This document shows, one piece after another, positions 25,144 through 33,495 of a stretch of 46,646 bases of DNA. Source of the DNA: Oscillospiraceae bacterium (GTDB lineage: Bacteria > Bacillota > Clostridia > Oscillospirales > Ruminococcaceae). The translations under genes and the position numbers were made by a program. The notes beneath the pieces are model-generated. The model saw only the letters and a list, made by a program, of their open reading frames with translations, was not told the DNA's origin and searched no databases. Each line of letters starts with the position of its first letter. Positions within the stretch are counted from its first letter, which is position 1. The DNA is taken from positions 1 to 46,646 of the forward strand of contig CAAGJI010000037.1 in NCBI GenBank assembly GCA_900770195.1, read 5' to 3'.

Positions 25144-25314
25144 TGTAAATTGCAGTGTACGTATGTATATGTAGGTTTGCTTGAAAAGAAATGTGAAAAT
25201 CAAGAGAAAGAGATTTCACAAAATGCAGATCTCTGCAATACAAGAAGAATAGTTTTTACAATACGTAGAAACAAAACAAACATATTTTATTTATTACTCA
25301 GGGAGGGTATTTTA
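25144..25314 (+). promoter_or_regulatory. Long structured 5' leader of the second GH9 gene
   Basis: The ~170-base leader contains TGTGAAAATC (25192-25201) facing GATTTCACA (25212-25220), and TGCAGA/TCTGCA (25224-25237). The two hairpins are nearly adjacent. Neither has a T-run, so they are not simple terminators. The frame of the enzyme happens to be open through the leader, but there is no ribosome site for it. Post-transcriptional control or mRNA stabilisation is possible. Confidence 0.4.
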
Positions 25315-28300
25315 ATGCACGAAAACAAACTTGGAAAGAAGCTTGTTTCTGTTGCTGCAGCAGCTGCAATGTCTGTAACTGCACTTGGCACAACAGTATC
25401 ATCCTTCGCTACAGCAACCGTTGCAAATGCCGCTACAGTAAACGAATTACTTGGTGCCGGTGATTTCAACGATGGTTCTGCACTTCCATGGCATGTCTGT
25501 GAATCACTCACAGGTAAAATGAATTTCTCAATTCAGGACGGCGTATATGTAATTGAAGTCGTTGATCCAGGCGGAAAGTCAAGAGGCGGTGAAGACAGAT
25601 GGGACTGCCAGTTCCGTCACAGATCACTTACATTCCGTATGAACACAACATACAGACTTACATTCTCAGTATGGTGTTCACAGGATATGACAATGTATTC
25701 AAAACTCGGTGATATGAAGAATGACGATCAGGAAGACTGGCACCTTAACGGTAAGCTTCTTGATATGGGTGAATATGATCCAAATCTTTCGATGGCTGAC
25801 GTTGAACAGAAGCTTTTAAGTGCTAAGGAAACAGGTCAGGAAGTTAAGTATTGGGAAGGTTGGGATCAGTGGAAGAACAATAAGATCACAGCTAACCAGT
25901 GGCATACTTATGCTTATGAATTCAAAACAGAACAGGATTCAGATAACCACTTAGCAGATTCAATTGGTACAGGTGAATGGACATTCCACTTCGGTGGTGA
26001 TGGTAAGTACACACCAACAGCTTGTACAAAGGAAGGCACAATAATCAAGTTTGATAACCTTTCACTCATCAATATGGATAGTTCACAGGATAACTATGTT
26101 CCTGAAGAAAAGTATGAACAGAAGGGTATTGAAGTTAACCAGGTTGGTTATTATCCAAACCTCAACAAAAAAGCTACTATTCAGGTAGAACAGGGCGATT
26201 CAGCTTCTAAGGAATTCACAATCAAGGATTCATCAGGAAGCACAGTATACACAGGTCAGACATCAGGCTACAACACAACACCTGATGAAGGTTCAGGTCT
26301 GTATGCACAGATTCTTGACTTCTCTGATTTCAACAAAGAAGGTTCAGGATACTATATCGAATGCGATGGCAAGAAATCTTGCGAATTCAGCATTGGCAAT
26401 GGTATCTATGACGGAATGCTCAAGGATGCACTCAACTATTTCTATCAGAACCGTTCAGGTGAAGATATAAAGGCTGAATACATCTCATCAAAGGGTAGAA
26501 ATGATTCAACAGAAGCTCTTGCTCGTGAAGCAGGTCATGTAACAGATAAGGCTTATGTTGAAGATTCATGGCTCAATGTTATCCCTTCAGACTATTCAAT
26601 AATTGATCCTGAATCAAACAAGGCTAAGGGTTATACATTCCTTGATCAGCCTGGAAAGATTGACCACTCAAAGACAATGACAATTGACCACGCTTGGTAC
26701 GATGCCGGCGACCATGGTAAATATGTTGTTAACGGTGGTAACTCAGCTTGGGTTCTTAATAACCTTTATGAAAGAACACTTGCTAAGGGTACAGAAAGCA
26801 AATTCGCTGATAATTCAGGCACAATGCTTCTTCCAGAAGCTGGAAACAGCTATCCTGACATTCTTGATGAAACAAGAGTTGAAACAGACTTCTTCTTCTC
26901 AATGCAGGAAACAAGCGGCGATGACAAGGGCATGGTTCACCACAAGATGCACGACTTTAAATGGACAGCACTTTGTGTAAGACCAGCAGAAGACCCACTC
27001 GAAAGAATTGTTAAGCCTGTAACATATGCAGCTTCACTTCAGGCAGCAGCAGCATGGGCTCAGTCAGCAAGACTTTGGGAACCATATGATGCAGCATACG
27101 CTACAAAGTGTCTTGATGCAGCTAAGCTTGCTTACTCAGCAGCTAAGGCTAAGTATGAAGCAAATGGCAGCAAATACAACTCAGCAGATACATACTTCGC
27201 ACCTATCGAAGATGGTAAGGGCGGCGGTGCCTATGGTGATAATTATGTAGATGATGACTTCTACTGGGCAGCTTGCGAACTTTACCTTTCAACAGGCGAT
27301 GAAAGCTACTACAAAGATTTAAGCGGTTACAAAGATGCATTCAAGTGCGGTACAGTACTTGAAGGTGGTGAAGATAAGGGCACAAACGCTTGCTTCACAT
27401 GGGGTACAACATATACTCTCGGTACATTCTCACTTGCTCTTAACACAACTAAGAAGGTAAGTGATTCAGATCTTAAGAAGATCAACGACAGCATCGTTGA
27501 AGCAGGTGACGCATTTATCTCACTTGAAAACGATTCACAGTATGGTATTCCTTACAAGGGATGCGAAATCACATTTGACTACTGGAGTTTTGACTCTGAA
27601 ACAAACACAGGTACAACAACTCAGAGAAAACTTGACAACGCATATCAGTGGGCTTCAAACTCAATGGTAATTGATAACTCAATCGCTATGGCTTACGCTT
27701 ACGATATCAGCGGCAACGTTAAGTATATCAACGGTGTTGTTTCAGCAATGGACTACATCCTTGGTAGAAACCCAATTGAACAGTCATATGTAACAGGTTA
27801 TGGTACACACGCTACACAGTATGTTCACCACAGATTCTGGTCACATTACAACAATGCTGAATATCCATATTGTCCAGACGGTGTTCTCTCAGGTGGTCCT
27901 AACTCACAGATGCAGGACCCTATGGTTCAGGGTGCAGGTTACAAGGTTGGCGAAAGAGCTCCTATGTTCTGCTACTATGATCAGCTTGAAGCTTGGTCAG
28001 TAAACGAATGTACAATCAACTGGAACTCACCACTTGCATGGACAGTTTCATTCCTCGAAGATGAAGCTCCAAAGGTAAACAGCACAGTTGAACCTACAAC
28101 AGAACCTACAACAGAAACAGAAACAGAAACAGAAACAGAAACAGAAACAGAATCAACAACAGAAACAACTGCTTCATCAGAAGAAACAACAGCAACAGAT
28201 GATGAAACAAAGCCATCAGTAGAAGGTGTTACTCTCTGGGGTGATGCTAATGTTGATGGTAAGGTAAGTATTGCTGATGTTGTTATCTTCAATAAGTTCC

Positions 28301-28452
28301 TTGTTAAAACTTCGACACTTTCAGAACAGGGATTAGCTAACTCAGATTGTTGGTATGATGAAAATCAGTCAGCTGAAGACTCACTTGTAATTCTTAAGTT
28401 AGTTGTAGGTACATACACACAGGCAGATATGCCAATTATGCCAAAAGCTTAA
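25315..28452 (+). CDS. Dockerin-bearing CBM4-type / Ig-like / GH9 cellulase
   Basis: A 1045-residue secreted cellulase. The ATG at 25315 follows GGGAGG by 8 bases and opens a signal peptide (KKLVSVAAAAAMSVTALGTT, ending near ANAA). Modules in order: a CBM4/9-like jelly roll (about residues 45-260), a CelD_N Ig-like domain (about 275-365, beginning EVNQVGYYPNLNKKATIQVE), and a GH9 barrel (about 370-920). The barrel carries the Asp pair in WYDAGDHGKYVVNGG, YVHHRFW, and the acid/base Glu in WSVNECTINWNSPLAW. A Thr/Glu linker coded by a hexanucleotide repeat leads to a dockerin (WGDANVDGKVSIADVVIFNK; ANSDCWYDENQSAEDSLVIL). The architecture matches theme-D cellulosomal GH9s. The frame is intact. 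It is 366 bases after the first GH9 gene but has its own promoter and terminator. Confidence 0.93.
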   Translation: MHENKLGKKLVSVAAAAAMSVTALGTTVSSFATATVANAATVNELLGAGDFNDGSALPWHVCESLTGKMNFSIQDGVYVIEVVDPGGKSRGGEDRWDCQFRHRSLTFRMNTTYRLTFSVWCSQDMTMYSKLGDMKNDDQEDWHLNGKLLDMGEYDPNLSMADVEQKLLSAKETGQEVKYWEGWDQWKNNKITANQWHTYAYEFKTEQDSDNHLADSIGTGEWTFHFGGDGKYTPTACTKEGTIIKFDNLSLINMDSSQDNYVPEEKYEQKGIEVNQVGYYPNLNKKATIQVEQGDSASKEFTIKDSSGSTVYTGQTSGYNTTPDEGSGLYAQILDFSDFNKEGSGYYIECDGKKSCEFSIGNGIYDGMLKDALNYFYQNRSGEDIKAEYISSKGRNDSTEALAREAGHVTDKAYVEDSWLNVIPSDYSIIDPESNKAKGYTFLDQPGKIDHSKTMTIDHAWYDAGDHGKYVVNGGNSAWVLNNLYERTLAKGTESKFADNSGTMLLPEAGNSYPDILDETRVETDFFFSMQETSGDDKGMVHHKMHDFKWTALCVRPAEDPLERIVKPVTYAASLQAAAAWAQSARLWEPYDAAYATKCLDAAKLAYSAAKAKYEANGSKYNSADTYFAPIEDGKGGGAYGDNYVDDDFYWAACELYLSTGDESYYKDLSGYKDAFKCGTVLEGGEDKGTNACFTWGTTYTLGTFSLALNTTKKVSDSDLKKINDSIVEAGDAFISLENDSQYGIPYKGCEITFDYWSFDSETNTGTTTQRKLDNAYQWASNSMVIDNSIAMAYAYDISGNVKYINGVVSAMDYILGRNPIEQSYVTGYGTHATQYVHHRFWSHYNNAEYPYCPDGVLSGGPNSQMQDPMVQGAGYKVGERAPMFCYYDQLEAWSVNECTINWNSPLAWTVSFLEDEAPKVNSTVEPTTEPTTETETETETETETESTTETTASSEETTATDDETKPSVEGVTLWGDANVDGKVSIADVVIFNKFLVKTSTLSEQGLANSDCWYDENQSAEDSLVILKLVVGTYTQADMPIMPKA
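28111..28152 (+). repeat. 7 x 6-bp microsatellite in the GH9 linker
   Basis: ACAGAA is repeated seven times in a row, encoding Thr-Glu units of the linker between the catalytic domain and the dockerin. Slippage in whole units would change linker length in steps of two residues and keep the frame. Confidence 0.85.
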
Positions 28453-28477
28453 TTAAGTTGTGATACAACTTTAAATA

Positions 28478-28508
28478 AAAGTCCGTTCTTTAAGAGCGGG
28501 CTTTTTTT
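28478..28508 (+). terminator. Terminator of the second GH9 gene
   Basis: AAAGTCCGTTCT and AGAGCGGGCTTT form a stem with two G-U pairs and a very short loop, followed by a T-run. A second small palindrome (AAGTTGT/ACAACTT, 28455-28471) lies just before it. Confidence 0.8.
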
Positions 28509-28530
28509 GTGGAATTTTTTGTAAAATAAC

Positions 28531-28559
28531 TTGACATTTTACATAAAAAGTGATAATAT
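28531..28559 (+). promoter_or_regulatory. Promoter of ilvE
   Basis: TTGACA (28531-28536) and TAATAT (28554-28559) with a 17-base spacer; the leader is about 47 bases, too short for a T-box. Confidence 0.65.
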
Positions 28560-28612
28560 ATTTATGGGTAGATATATAATTCATATAATATCTTGAAAGG
28601 AAGTAAATTAAA

Positions 28613-29638
28613 ATGAGCAATGCTAATCTTGACTGGAGCAATCTTGGCTTCGGCTATCACGAAACTGAAAAAAGATATGTTTCAAACTACAAAGATGGTA
28701 AATGGAGTGAAGGTGAACTCACATCTGATCCAACAGTAACATTAAACGAATGTGCAGGTGTATTCCAGTATGCACAGACAATTTTTGAAGGACTTAAAGC
28801 ATACAGAACAGAAAACGGCAAAATTGTTATTTTCCGTCCTGATCTTAATGGCGAAAGACTTGAAAATTCTGCAAAAAGACTTGAAATGCCTGTATATCCT
28901 AAAGATAAATTTGTTGAAGCTGTAAAGGCTGTTGTAAAGGCAAATGCTGATATGGTTCCGCCTTATGGTTCTGGTGCAACTCTTTATATCAGACCTTATA
29001 TGTTCGCAACCGCTCCTGTAATTGGTGTTAAGCCATCAACAGAATATCAGTTCAGAATTTTTACAACACCTGTTGGTCCTTATTTCAAGGGTGGTGCAAA
29101 GCCTATTACAATTAAGGTAAGTGACTTCGACAGAGCAGCTCCGCACGGTACAGGTAACATAAAAGCAGGTCTTAACTATGCTATGAGCCTTCATGCAATT
29201 GTTACAGCACATGCTGAGGGATTTGATGAAAATATGTACCTCGATCCTGGTTCAAGAACATATGTTGAAGAAACAGGCGGTGCAAACTTCCTCTTTGTTA
29301 CAAAAGACGGTACAGTTGTAACACCAAAATCAGACAGCATACTTCCATCTATAACAAGACGTTCGCTTATGTATGTTGCTGAACATTGCCTTGGCCTTAA
29401 AGTTGAACACAGACCTGTAAGATTCGATGAAGTAAAGGATTTTGCAGAATGCGGACTTTGCGGTACAGCAGCTGTTATTTCACCTGTAGGTAAGATAAAC
29501 GACCATGGCAAGGAAATCTGTTTCCCAAGCGGAATGGAAGAAATGGGACCTGTTACAAAGAAGCTTTATGATACACTTACAGGTATTCAGATGGGTCGTC
29601 TTGAAGCTCCTGAAGGTTGGATTTATGAAGTTTGCTAA
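28613..29638 (+). CDS. ilvE: Branched-chain amino acid aminotransferase
   Basis: A 341-residue PLP enzyme (fold type IV, class IV aminotransferase) interconverting Leu, Ile and Val with their 2-oxo acids. The start region LGFGYHETEKRYVSNYKDGK, the FEGLKAYRTENGKI motif and LYIRPYMFATAP match the long bacterial/mitochondrial branch. The PLP lysine is about residue 184 in GNIKAGLNYA, followed by YVEETGGANFLF and the phosphate-binding GLCGTAAVISPVGKI. AAAGGAAG precedes the ATG. It stands alone between its own promoter and the rpmE promoter. Confidence 0.94.
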   Translation: MSNANLDWSNLGFGYHETEKRYVSNYKDGKWSEGELTSDPTVTLNECAGVFQYAQTIFEGLKAYRTENGKIVIFRPDLNGERLENSAKRLEMPVYPKDKFVEAVKAVVKANADMVPPYGSGATLYIRPYMFATAPVIGVKPSTEYQFRIFTTPVGPYFKGGAKPITIKVSDFDRAAPHGTGNIKAGLNYAMSLHAIVTAHAEGFDENMYLDPGSRTYVEETGGANFLFVTKDGTVVTPKSDSILPSITRRSLMYVAEHCLGLKVEHRPVRFDEVKDFAECGLCGTAAVISPVGKINDHGKEICFPSGMEEMGPVTKKLYDTLTGIQMGRLEAPEGWIYEVC

Positions 29639-29696
29639 TTTATTTTATCTAATTGATTGAAATTTTATTTAATTTAACAAAAATATAATTTTTCTA

Positions 29697-29725
29697 TTGA
29701 CAGAGCTGTTATACTGTGGTATAAT
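29697..29725 (+). promoter_or_regulatory. Strong sigma-A promoter of rpmE
   Basis: Perfect TTGACA (29697-29702) and TATAAT (29720-29725) with 17 bases between, as expected for a ribosomal-protein gene. Confidence 0.9.
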
Positions 29726-29731
29726 AGTTTT

Positions 29732-29822
29732 GTTACACTTATGGATATTTCAGTACTACTGTCTAAAGTAATTGATGGGCTACTGTATATATATGTAAAT
29801 TTAATACAGTGAGGTGAAAATC
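29732..29822 (+). promoter_or_regulatory. Candidate L31 autoregulatory leader
   Basis: A ~90-base leader between the promoter and the L31 start. ACTGTAT (29782-29788) pairs with ATACAGT (29804-29810), and the stem ends directly against the ribosome site GAGGTG (29811-29816). A second small palindrome CAGTA/TACTG lies near 29750. L31 leaders that bind the protein and block initiation are known in several phyla; the match here is by position and shape only. Confidence 0.45.
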
Positions 29823-30023
29823 ATGAAGGAAGGAATTCATCCATCTTTTGAAAAGACAACTATAACTTGTCATTGTGGCAATGTAATGGAAACACGTTCC
29901 ACAAAAAAAGATATTAAGGTTGAAATTTGTTCAAAATGTCATCCATTCTTTACAGGAAAGCAGAAGCTTGTTGATACAGGCGGACGTGTTGACAGATTCA
30001 GAAAACGTTTTAATCTTGACTAA
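29823..30023 (+). CDS. rpmE: 50S ribosomal protein L31
   Basis: A 66-residue ribosomal protein starting MKEGIHPSFEKTTITCHCGN. It is the zinc-binding (C+) form: Cys in CHCGN and CSKCHPFF. It ends GRVDRFRKRFNLD, normal for the family. A GTG three codons upstream is part of the ribosome site GAGGTG, so the ATG at 29823 is the start. It has its own strong promoter, leader and terminator. Confidence 0.96.
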   Translation: MKEGIHPSFEKTTITCHCGNVMETRSTKKDIKVEICSKCHPFFTGKQKLVDTGGRVDRFRKRFNLD

Positions 30024-30034
30024 GTATTTTAAAT

Positions 30035-30073
30035 GGGCGGTTTATAAGGCTGATGCTTTGACCGCCCTTTTTT
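30035..30073 (+). terminator. Terminator of rpmE
   Basis: GGGCGGT (30035-30041) pairs with ACCGCCC (30061-30067) around a 19-base loop, followed by a T-run. It ends 29 bases before the yigZ start, so yigZ may be reached by readthrough. Confidence 0.75.
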
Positions 30074-30101
30074 GTACTATATTAATGAGGGAGTTATCAG
30101 A

Positions 30102-30734
30102 GTGGCTCAGGATTATTTTACAATCAAAAGTTATGCAACCGCTTCATTTATCGAAAAAAAGTCGGAATTTATCGGCGATATAAAACCGGTTACAACACCA
30201 GAGGAGGCGGTGAATTTTATTAACGAAGTTAAAAATATGCATAAAAATGCGAGGCATTACTGTTATGTGTATATTTTGAGAAACGATTCTGTTTTAAGAT
30301 ATTCAGATGATGGCGAACCGCAGGGAAAAGCGGCAATGCCTATGCTTGAAGTGCTTAAAAGCAACGGATTGACTGATGTCTGCCTTGTTGTAACGAGATA
30401 TTTTGGCGGTATTTTGCTTGGCGGAGGCGGTCTTGCAAGGGCATATTCAAATGGTGCTGCAATTGCTGTCAATGCATCTGAAATTGTCAGAATGGTTCTC
30501 TGCAAGTCGGTAACACTTTTATGTTCATATTCGATGTATGATAAACTAAGCTTTTATTTTGATAATTTTTCGCTTTCGGTTGAAAATATAGAATATTCAG
30601 ATAATGTAAAAATATATATAAATATTGTCGGTGATGAATTTGATTCATTCAGTGAATTGATGTCTGATAAGTCATTTGGTTCGTGCAAAATAGAAATTCT
30701 TGACGAGAAGTTTTCAGATATTCCCGTTAAATAG
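30102..30734 (+). CDS. YigZ/IMPACT-family protein
   Basis: A 210-residue protein of the UPF0029/IMPACT family, of uncertain cellular role (ribosome- or translation-linked in eukaryotes). Core motifs are SFIEKKSEFIGDIKPVTTPE, the RHYCYVYILR strand, YSDDGEPQGKAAMPMLEVL and VVTRYFGGILLGGGGLARAY. The C-terminal DUF1949-like half follows (VTLLCSYSMYDKLSFYFDNF). I start at the GTG at 30102 because GAGGGAG lies 8 bases upstream; the longer frame start at 30072 has none. It begins the co-directional run yigZ-dgt-dnaG-rpoD-trmB. Confidence 0.86.
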   Translation: MAQDYFTIKSYATASFIEKKSEFIGDIKPVTTPEEAVNFINEVKNMHKNARHYCYVYILRNDSVLRYSDDGEPQGKAAMPMLEVLKSNGLTDVCLVVTRYFGGILLGGGGLARAYSNGAAIAVNASEIVRMVLCKSVTLLCSYSMYDKLSFYFDNFSLSVENIEYSDNVKIYINIVGDEFDSFSELMSDKSFGSCKIEILDEKFSDIPVK

Positions 30735-30765
30735 TTGTTTTGTGAACGTATAAGGGGGCGGTCAT

Positions 30766-31770
30766 ATGAATTTTGATGAAAAAATTGTTGAAAGAGAAAA
30801 GATTCTTTTGTGTGATGGTGCTGCAAAAAGCAACGATGTTAATTTGACAAAAAGAAACAGGGAAGAAGAACCACCAACTTCTTTCAGAACTGAATTTCAG
30901 AGGGACCGTGACAGAATACTACATTCAAATTCTTTCAGAAGATTAAAAAGAAAAACGCAGGTCTTTTTATCTCCTGTCGGCGACCATTACAGAACAAGAC
31001 TTACACATACGCTTGAGGTTTCGCAAATTGCAAGAACAATAGCTTGTGCTATGGATTTGAATGAGTCATTGACGGAAGCAATTGCACTTGGACACGACCT
31101 TGGTCATTCGCCTTTCGGGCATAGCGGAGAAGCTGTACTAAATCAGATATGCATTCACGGCTACAAGCATTATGAACAGAGTTTGCGGGTTGTGGATTAT
31201 ATTGAAAAAAAGGGAAAAGGTCTTAACCTTACATATGCGGTTCGTGACGGAATTTTAAAGCATACTAATATGACAGCAGACACCCTTGAGGGTAATATTG
31301 TAAGACTTGCCGACAGAATTGCCTATATAAACCACGACATTGAAGATGCTGTACGTGCGGGAATTTTGCATAATGAAGAATTGCCTGCAAAAGCGGTTGA
31401 GGTTCTTGGAAAAACAAAAACACAGAGAATTACAACCCTTGTAAATGCGGTTGTTGAAAACGGTACAGAAGAAATTGGAATGAATAAAACTGTCAAAGAT
31501 GCAGAAGATATTCTTTATAAGTTTATGTTCGAGGCGGTTTATCATAATAAAATTGCAAAACAGGAAGAAACAAAAGCACAGAATTTAATTGAAAAGCTTT
31601 ATAATTATTTTCTTTCGCACAACAGTTCAATGCCTGAAGAATATAAAGAAATTGCTGTTAAATATGACACACAGAGAGCGGTTTGTGACTACATTTCCGG
31701 AATGAGTGACGGTTATGCGGTTGCACTTTACAGAGATTTGTTTATACCTAAAGCATGGGAAAGTATGTAA
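30766..31770 (+). CDS. dgt: dGTPase-like HD-domain triphosphohydrolase
   Basis: A 334-residue HD-superfamily enzyme that hydrolyses dNTPs to nucleoside and triphosphate. N-terminal FRTEFQRDRDRILHSNSFRR and LKRKTQVFLSP are typical. Metal ligands are H in RTRLTHTLEVSQIA, HD in ALGHDLGHSPFGHSGE and D in ADRIAYINHDIED. At 334 residues it belongs to the shorter Firmicute form. It ends one base before dnaG, which suggests linkage of nucleotide-pool control with replication priming, a common pairing in Clostridia. Confidence 0.92.
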   Translation: MNFDEKIVEREKILLCDGAAKSNDVNLTKRNREEEPPTSFRTEFQRDRDRILHSNSFRRLKRKTQVFLSPVGDHYRTRLTHTLEVSQIARTIACAMDLNESLTEAIALGHDLGHSPFGHSGEAVLNQICIHGYKHYEQSLRVVDYIEKKGKGLNLTYAVRDGILKHTNMTADTLEGNIVRLADRIAYINHDIEDAVRAGILHNEELPAKAVEVLGKTKTQRITTLVNAVVENGTEEIGMNKTVKDAEDILYKFMFEAVYHNKIAKQEETKAQNLIEKLYNYFLSHNSSMPEEYKEIAVKYDTQRAVCDYISGMSDGYAVALYRDLFIPKAWESM

Positions 31771-31771
31771 T

Positions 31772-33481
31772 ATGGAACAGGAATTTTTAAATCAGCTTCA
31801 TGAAGCCAATCCCATTGAACAAGTTGTTGGCGATTATGTACAGCTGAAAAGGGCAGGAAGAAATTATGTCTGCAATTGTCCTTTTCATTCTGAAAAATCA
31901 CCATCCTGCACAGTTTTTCCCGAAACACAAAGCTTTTATTGCTTCGGATGCGGAGTTGGCGGAGATATTATAACTTTTGTAAAAAAAATTGAAAATCTCA
32001 CATTTGGCGAGGCAGTCGAGAAACTTGCATCAAGGTGCGGTATGAAAGTTCCGACAGATGAAAAAACAAGGGAACTTACCCGTTTAAAGGAACGCATACT
32101 TGATATAAACCGTGAAACAGCCAATTTTTATTACAAAAATCTTTTAAAAGGCGAAGATAAACGTGGACTTCTGTATTTTTCCAAACGTAAATTAAAGCCG
32201 GAAACAATAAAAAAATACGGTCTTGGGTATGCGCCTGATGCGTATACAGTACTTTATGAACACCTGAAACATCTTGGTTTCAGTGATTATGAAATGCTTG
32301 AGGCACAGGTTTGCAGACGTGGCGAAAGAGGAATGTACGACATTTTCAGAAACCGTGTTATGTTTCCGATAATAAGCGAAAAAGGCAGCGTTATAGGTTT
32401 TGGCGGACGTGTTCTTGATGATTCAAAGCCAAAATATTTAAATACTCCCCAGACGAAAGTTTTTGACAAGGGAAGAAACTGCTTTTCATATAATTTTGCA
32501 AAGGATTCTTCTTCAAGGACAATGATACTTGCAGAAGGGTATATGGACGTTATAGCGATGAATCAGGCGGGATTTGATAATGTTGTTGCAACGCTTGGAA
32601 CAGCTTTGACATCTGAACAGGCAAAACTTATAGCAAAACATTCTGACAGAGTTGTTATTTCATATGATGGCGATGAAGCAGGACAAAAAGCAGCAAGAAG
32701 AGCGATAAATATTCTTTCAGAAGTAGGGCTTAAAACTGCTGTTCTGAAAATTGAAGGTGCTAAAGATCCTGATGAATTTATAAAAAAATATGGTGCGGAA
32801 CGTTTCAGACGCATTGTGAACAATGCAGGTGATGCACTTGAATTTCAGATAGACAGATGCAGGGAGGGACTTAACCTTGATGATGAATCAGACAAGGGAA
32901 AATTTATAAAAAAAGCCTCTGAAATACTTGCTGATATTTCCGAAGATATAATGCGTGAATTGTATATATCAAAATTTTGCAGGGATTATGATTTTGACAA
33001 AAATGTGCTTTTGAGTCACGTTGAAAATGTAAGGAAAAGAAACCGTGCAGAAAAAAAAGCCGAACGATGGAAAAACGTTTCAGGACAGACATACAGAAGC
33101 AATAAAACTTTTGTTATGGAAAGCAAAAGAGAAAAGGCAGAAAAATTCATTATGCTTATGCTTTTAAAAAACAGCAGGTATTATGATGAAATATGTCAGA
33201 ATCTTTCGCCTGATAATTTTTCTGATGAAACCTTGAAAAAGGTATTTGAAATAATCAAAAACAGCAAGTCGCAAGAAGTTACTTTTCAGTCGCTGTCTGA
33301 ATTCCTTGATGATGAACAGATGAGCAAAATATCAGCTGTATTGTCGTCAAGAAACAGCATAGAAGCGGATTATGAAGAGTTTCAGATGTGCCTTGATGTT
33401 ATAAAAAAGCCGTTTGAAAACAGTACAGAAAGCATTACAGATCAGGATATACTTGATATTGTAAAAGCAAAAAGACTTTAA
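31772..33481 (+). CDS. dnaG: DNA primase
   Basis: A 569-residue primase that lays RNA primers at the replication fork. The CHC2 zinc finger is at about residues 38-65 (CNCPFHSEKSPSC, then SFYCFGCGVGGDI). The catalytic TOPRIM region includes MILAEGYMDVIAMNQAGFDN and ISYDGDEAGQKAARRAI. A C-terminal helical domain for DnaB contact follows (from about 450). Start at 31772: GGGAAAG 8 bases upstream; the longer frame start at 31706 lies within dgt. It is followed 14 bases later by rpoD, the classic dnaG-rpoD arrangement. Confidence 0.96.
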   Translation: MEQEFLNQLHEANPIEQVVGDYVQLKRAGRNYVCNCPFHSEKSPSCTVFPETQSFYCFGCGVGGDIITFVKKIENLTFGEAVEKLASRCGMKVPTDEKTRELTRLKERILDINRETANFYYKNLLKGEDKRGLLYFSKRKLKPETIKKYGLGYAPDAYTVLYEHLKHLGFSDYEMLEAQVCRRGERGMYDIFRNRVMFPIISEKGSVIGFGGRVLDDSKPKYLNTPQTKVFDKGRNCFSYNFAKDSSSRTMILAEGYMDVIAMNQAGFDNVVATLGTALTSEQAKLIAKHSDRVVISYDGDEAGQKAARRAINILSEVGLKTAVLKIEGAKDPDEFIKKYGAERFRRIVNNAGDALEFQIDRCREGLNLDDESDKGKFIKKASEILADISEDIMRELYISKFCRDYDFDKNVLLSHVENVRKRNRAEKKAERWKNVSGQTYRSNKTFVMESKREKAEKFIMLMLLKNSRYYDEICQNLSPDNFSDETLKKVFEIIKNSKSQEVTFQSLSEFLDDEQMSKISAVLSSRNSIEADYEEFQMCLDVIKKPFENSTESITDQDILDIVKAKRL

Positions 33482-33495
33482 GGAGAAATGAAATT

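Noticed and set aside
25013..25243. 76-codon minus-strand frame
   Set aside because: It covers the GH9 promoter and leader, has no ribosome site and is rich in Ile/Cys/Phe as expected from antisense of AT-rich DNA.
25150..25314. N-terminal extension of the second GH9 (55 more residues)
   Set aside because: It has no ribosome site and would put the signal peptide inside the protein. GGGAGG and ATG at 25315 fit far better.
28560..28612. T-box or leader attenuator before ilvE
   Set aside because: The leader is only about 47 bases, too short for either.
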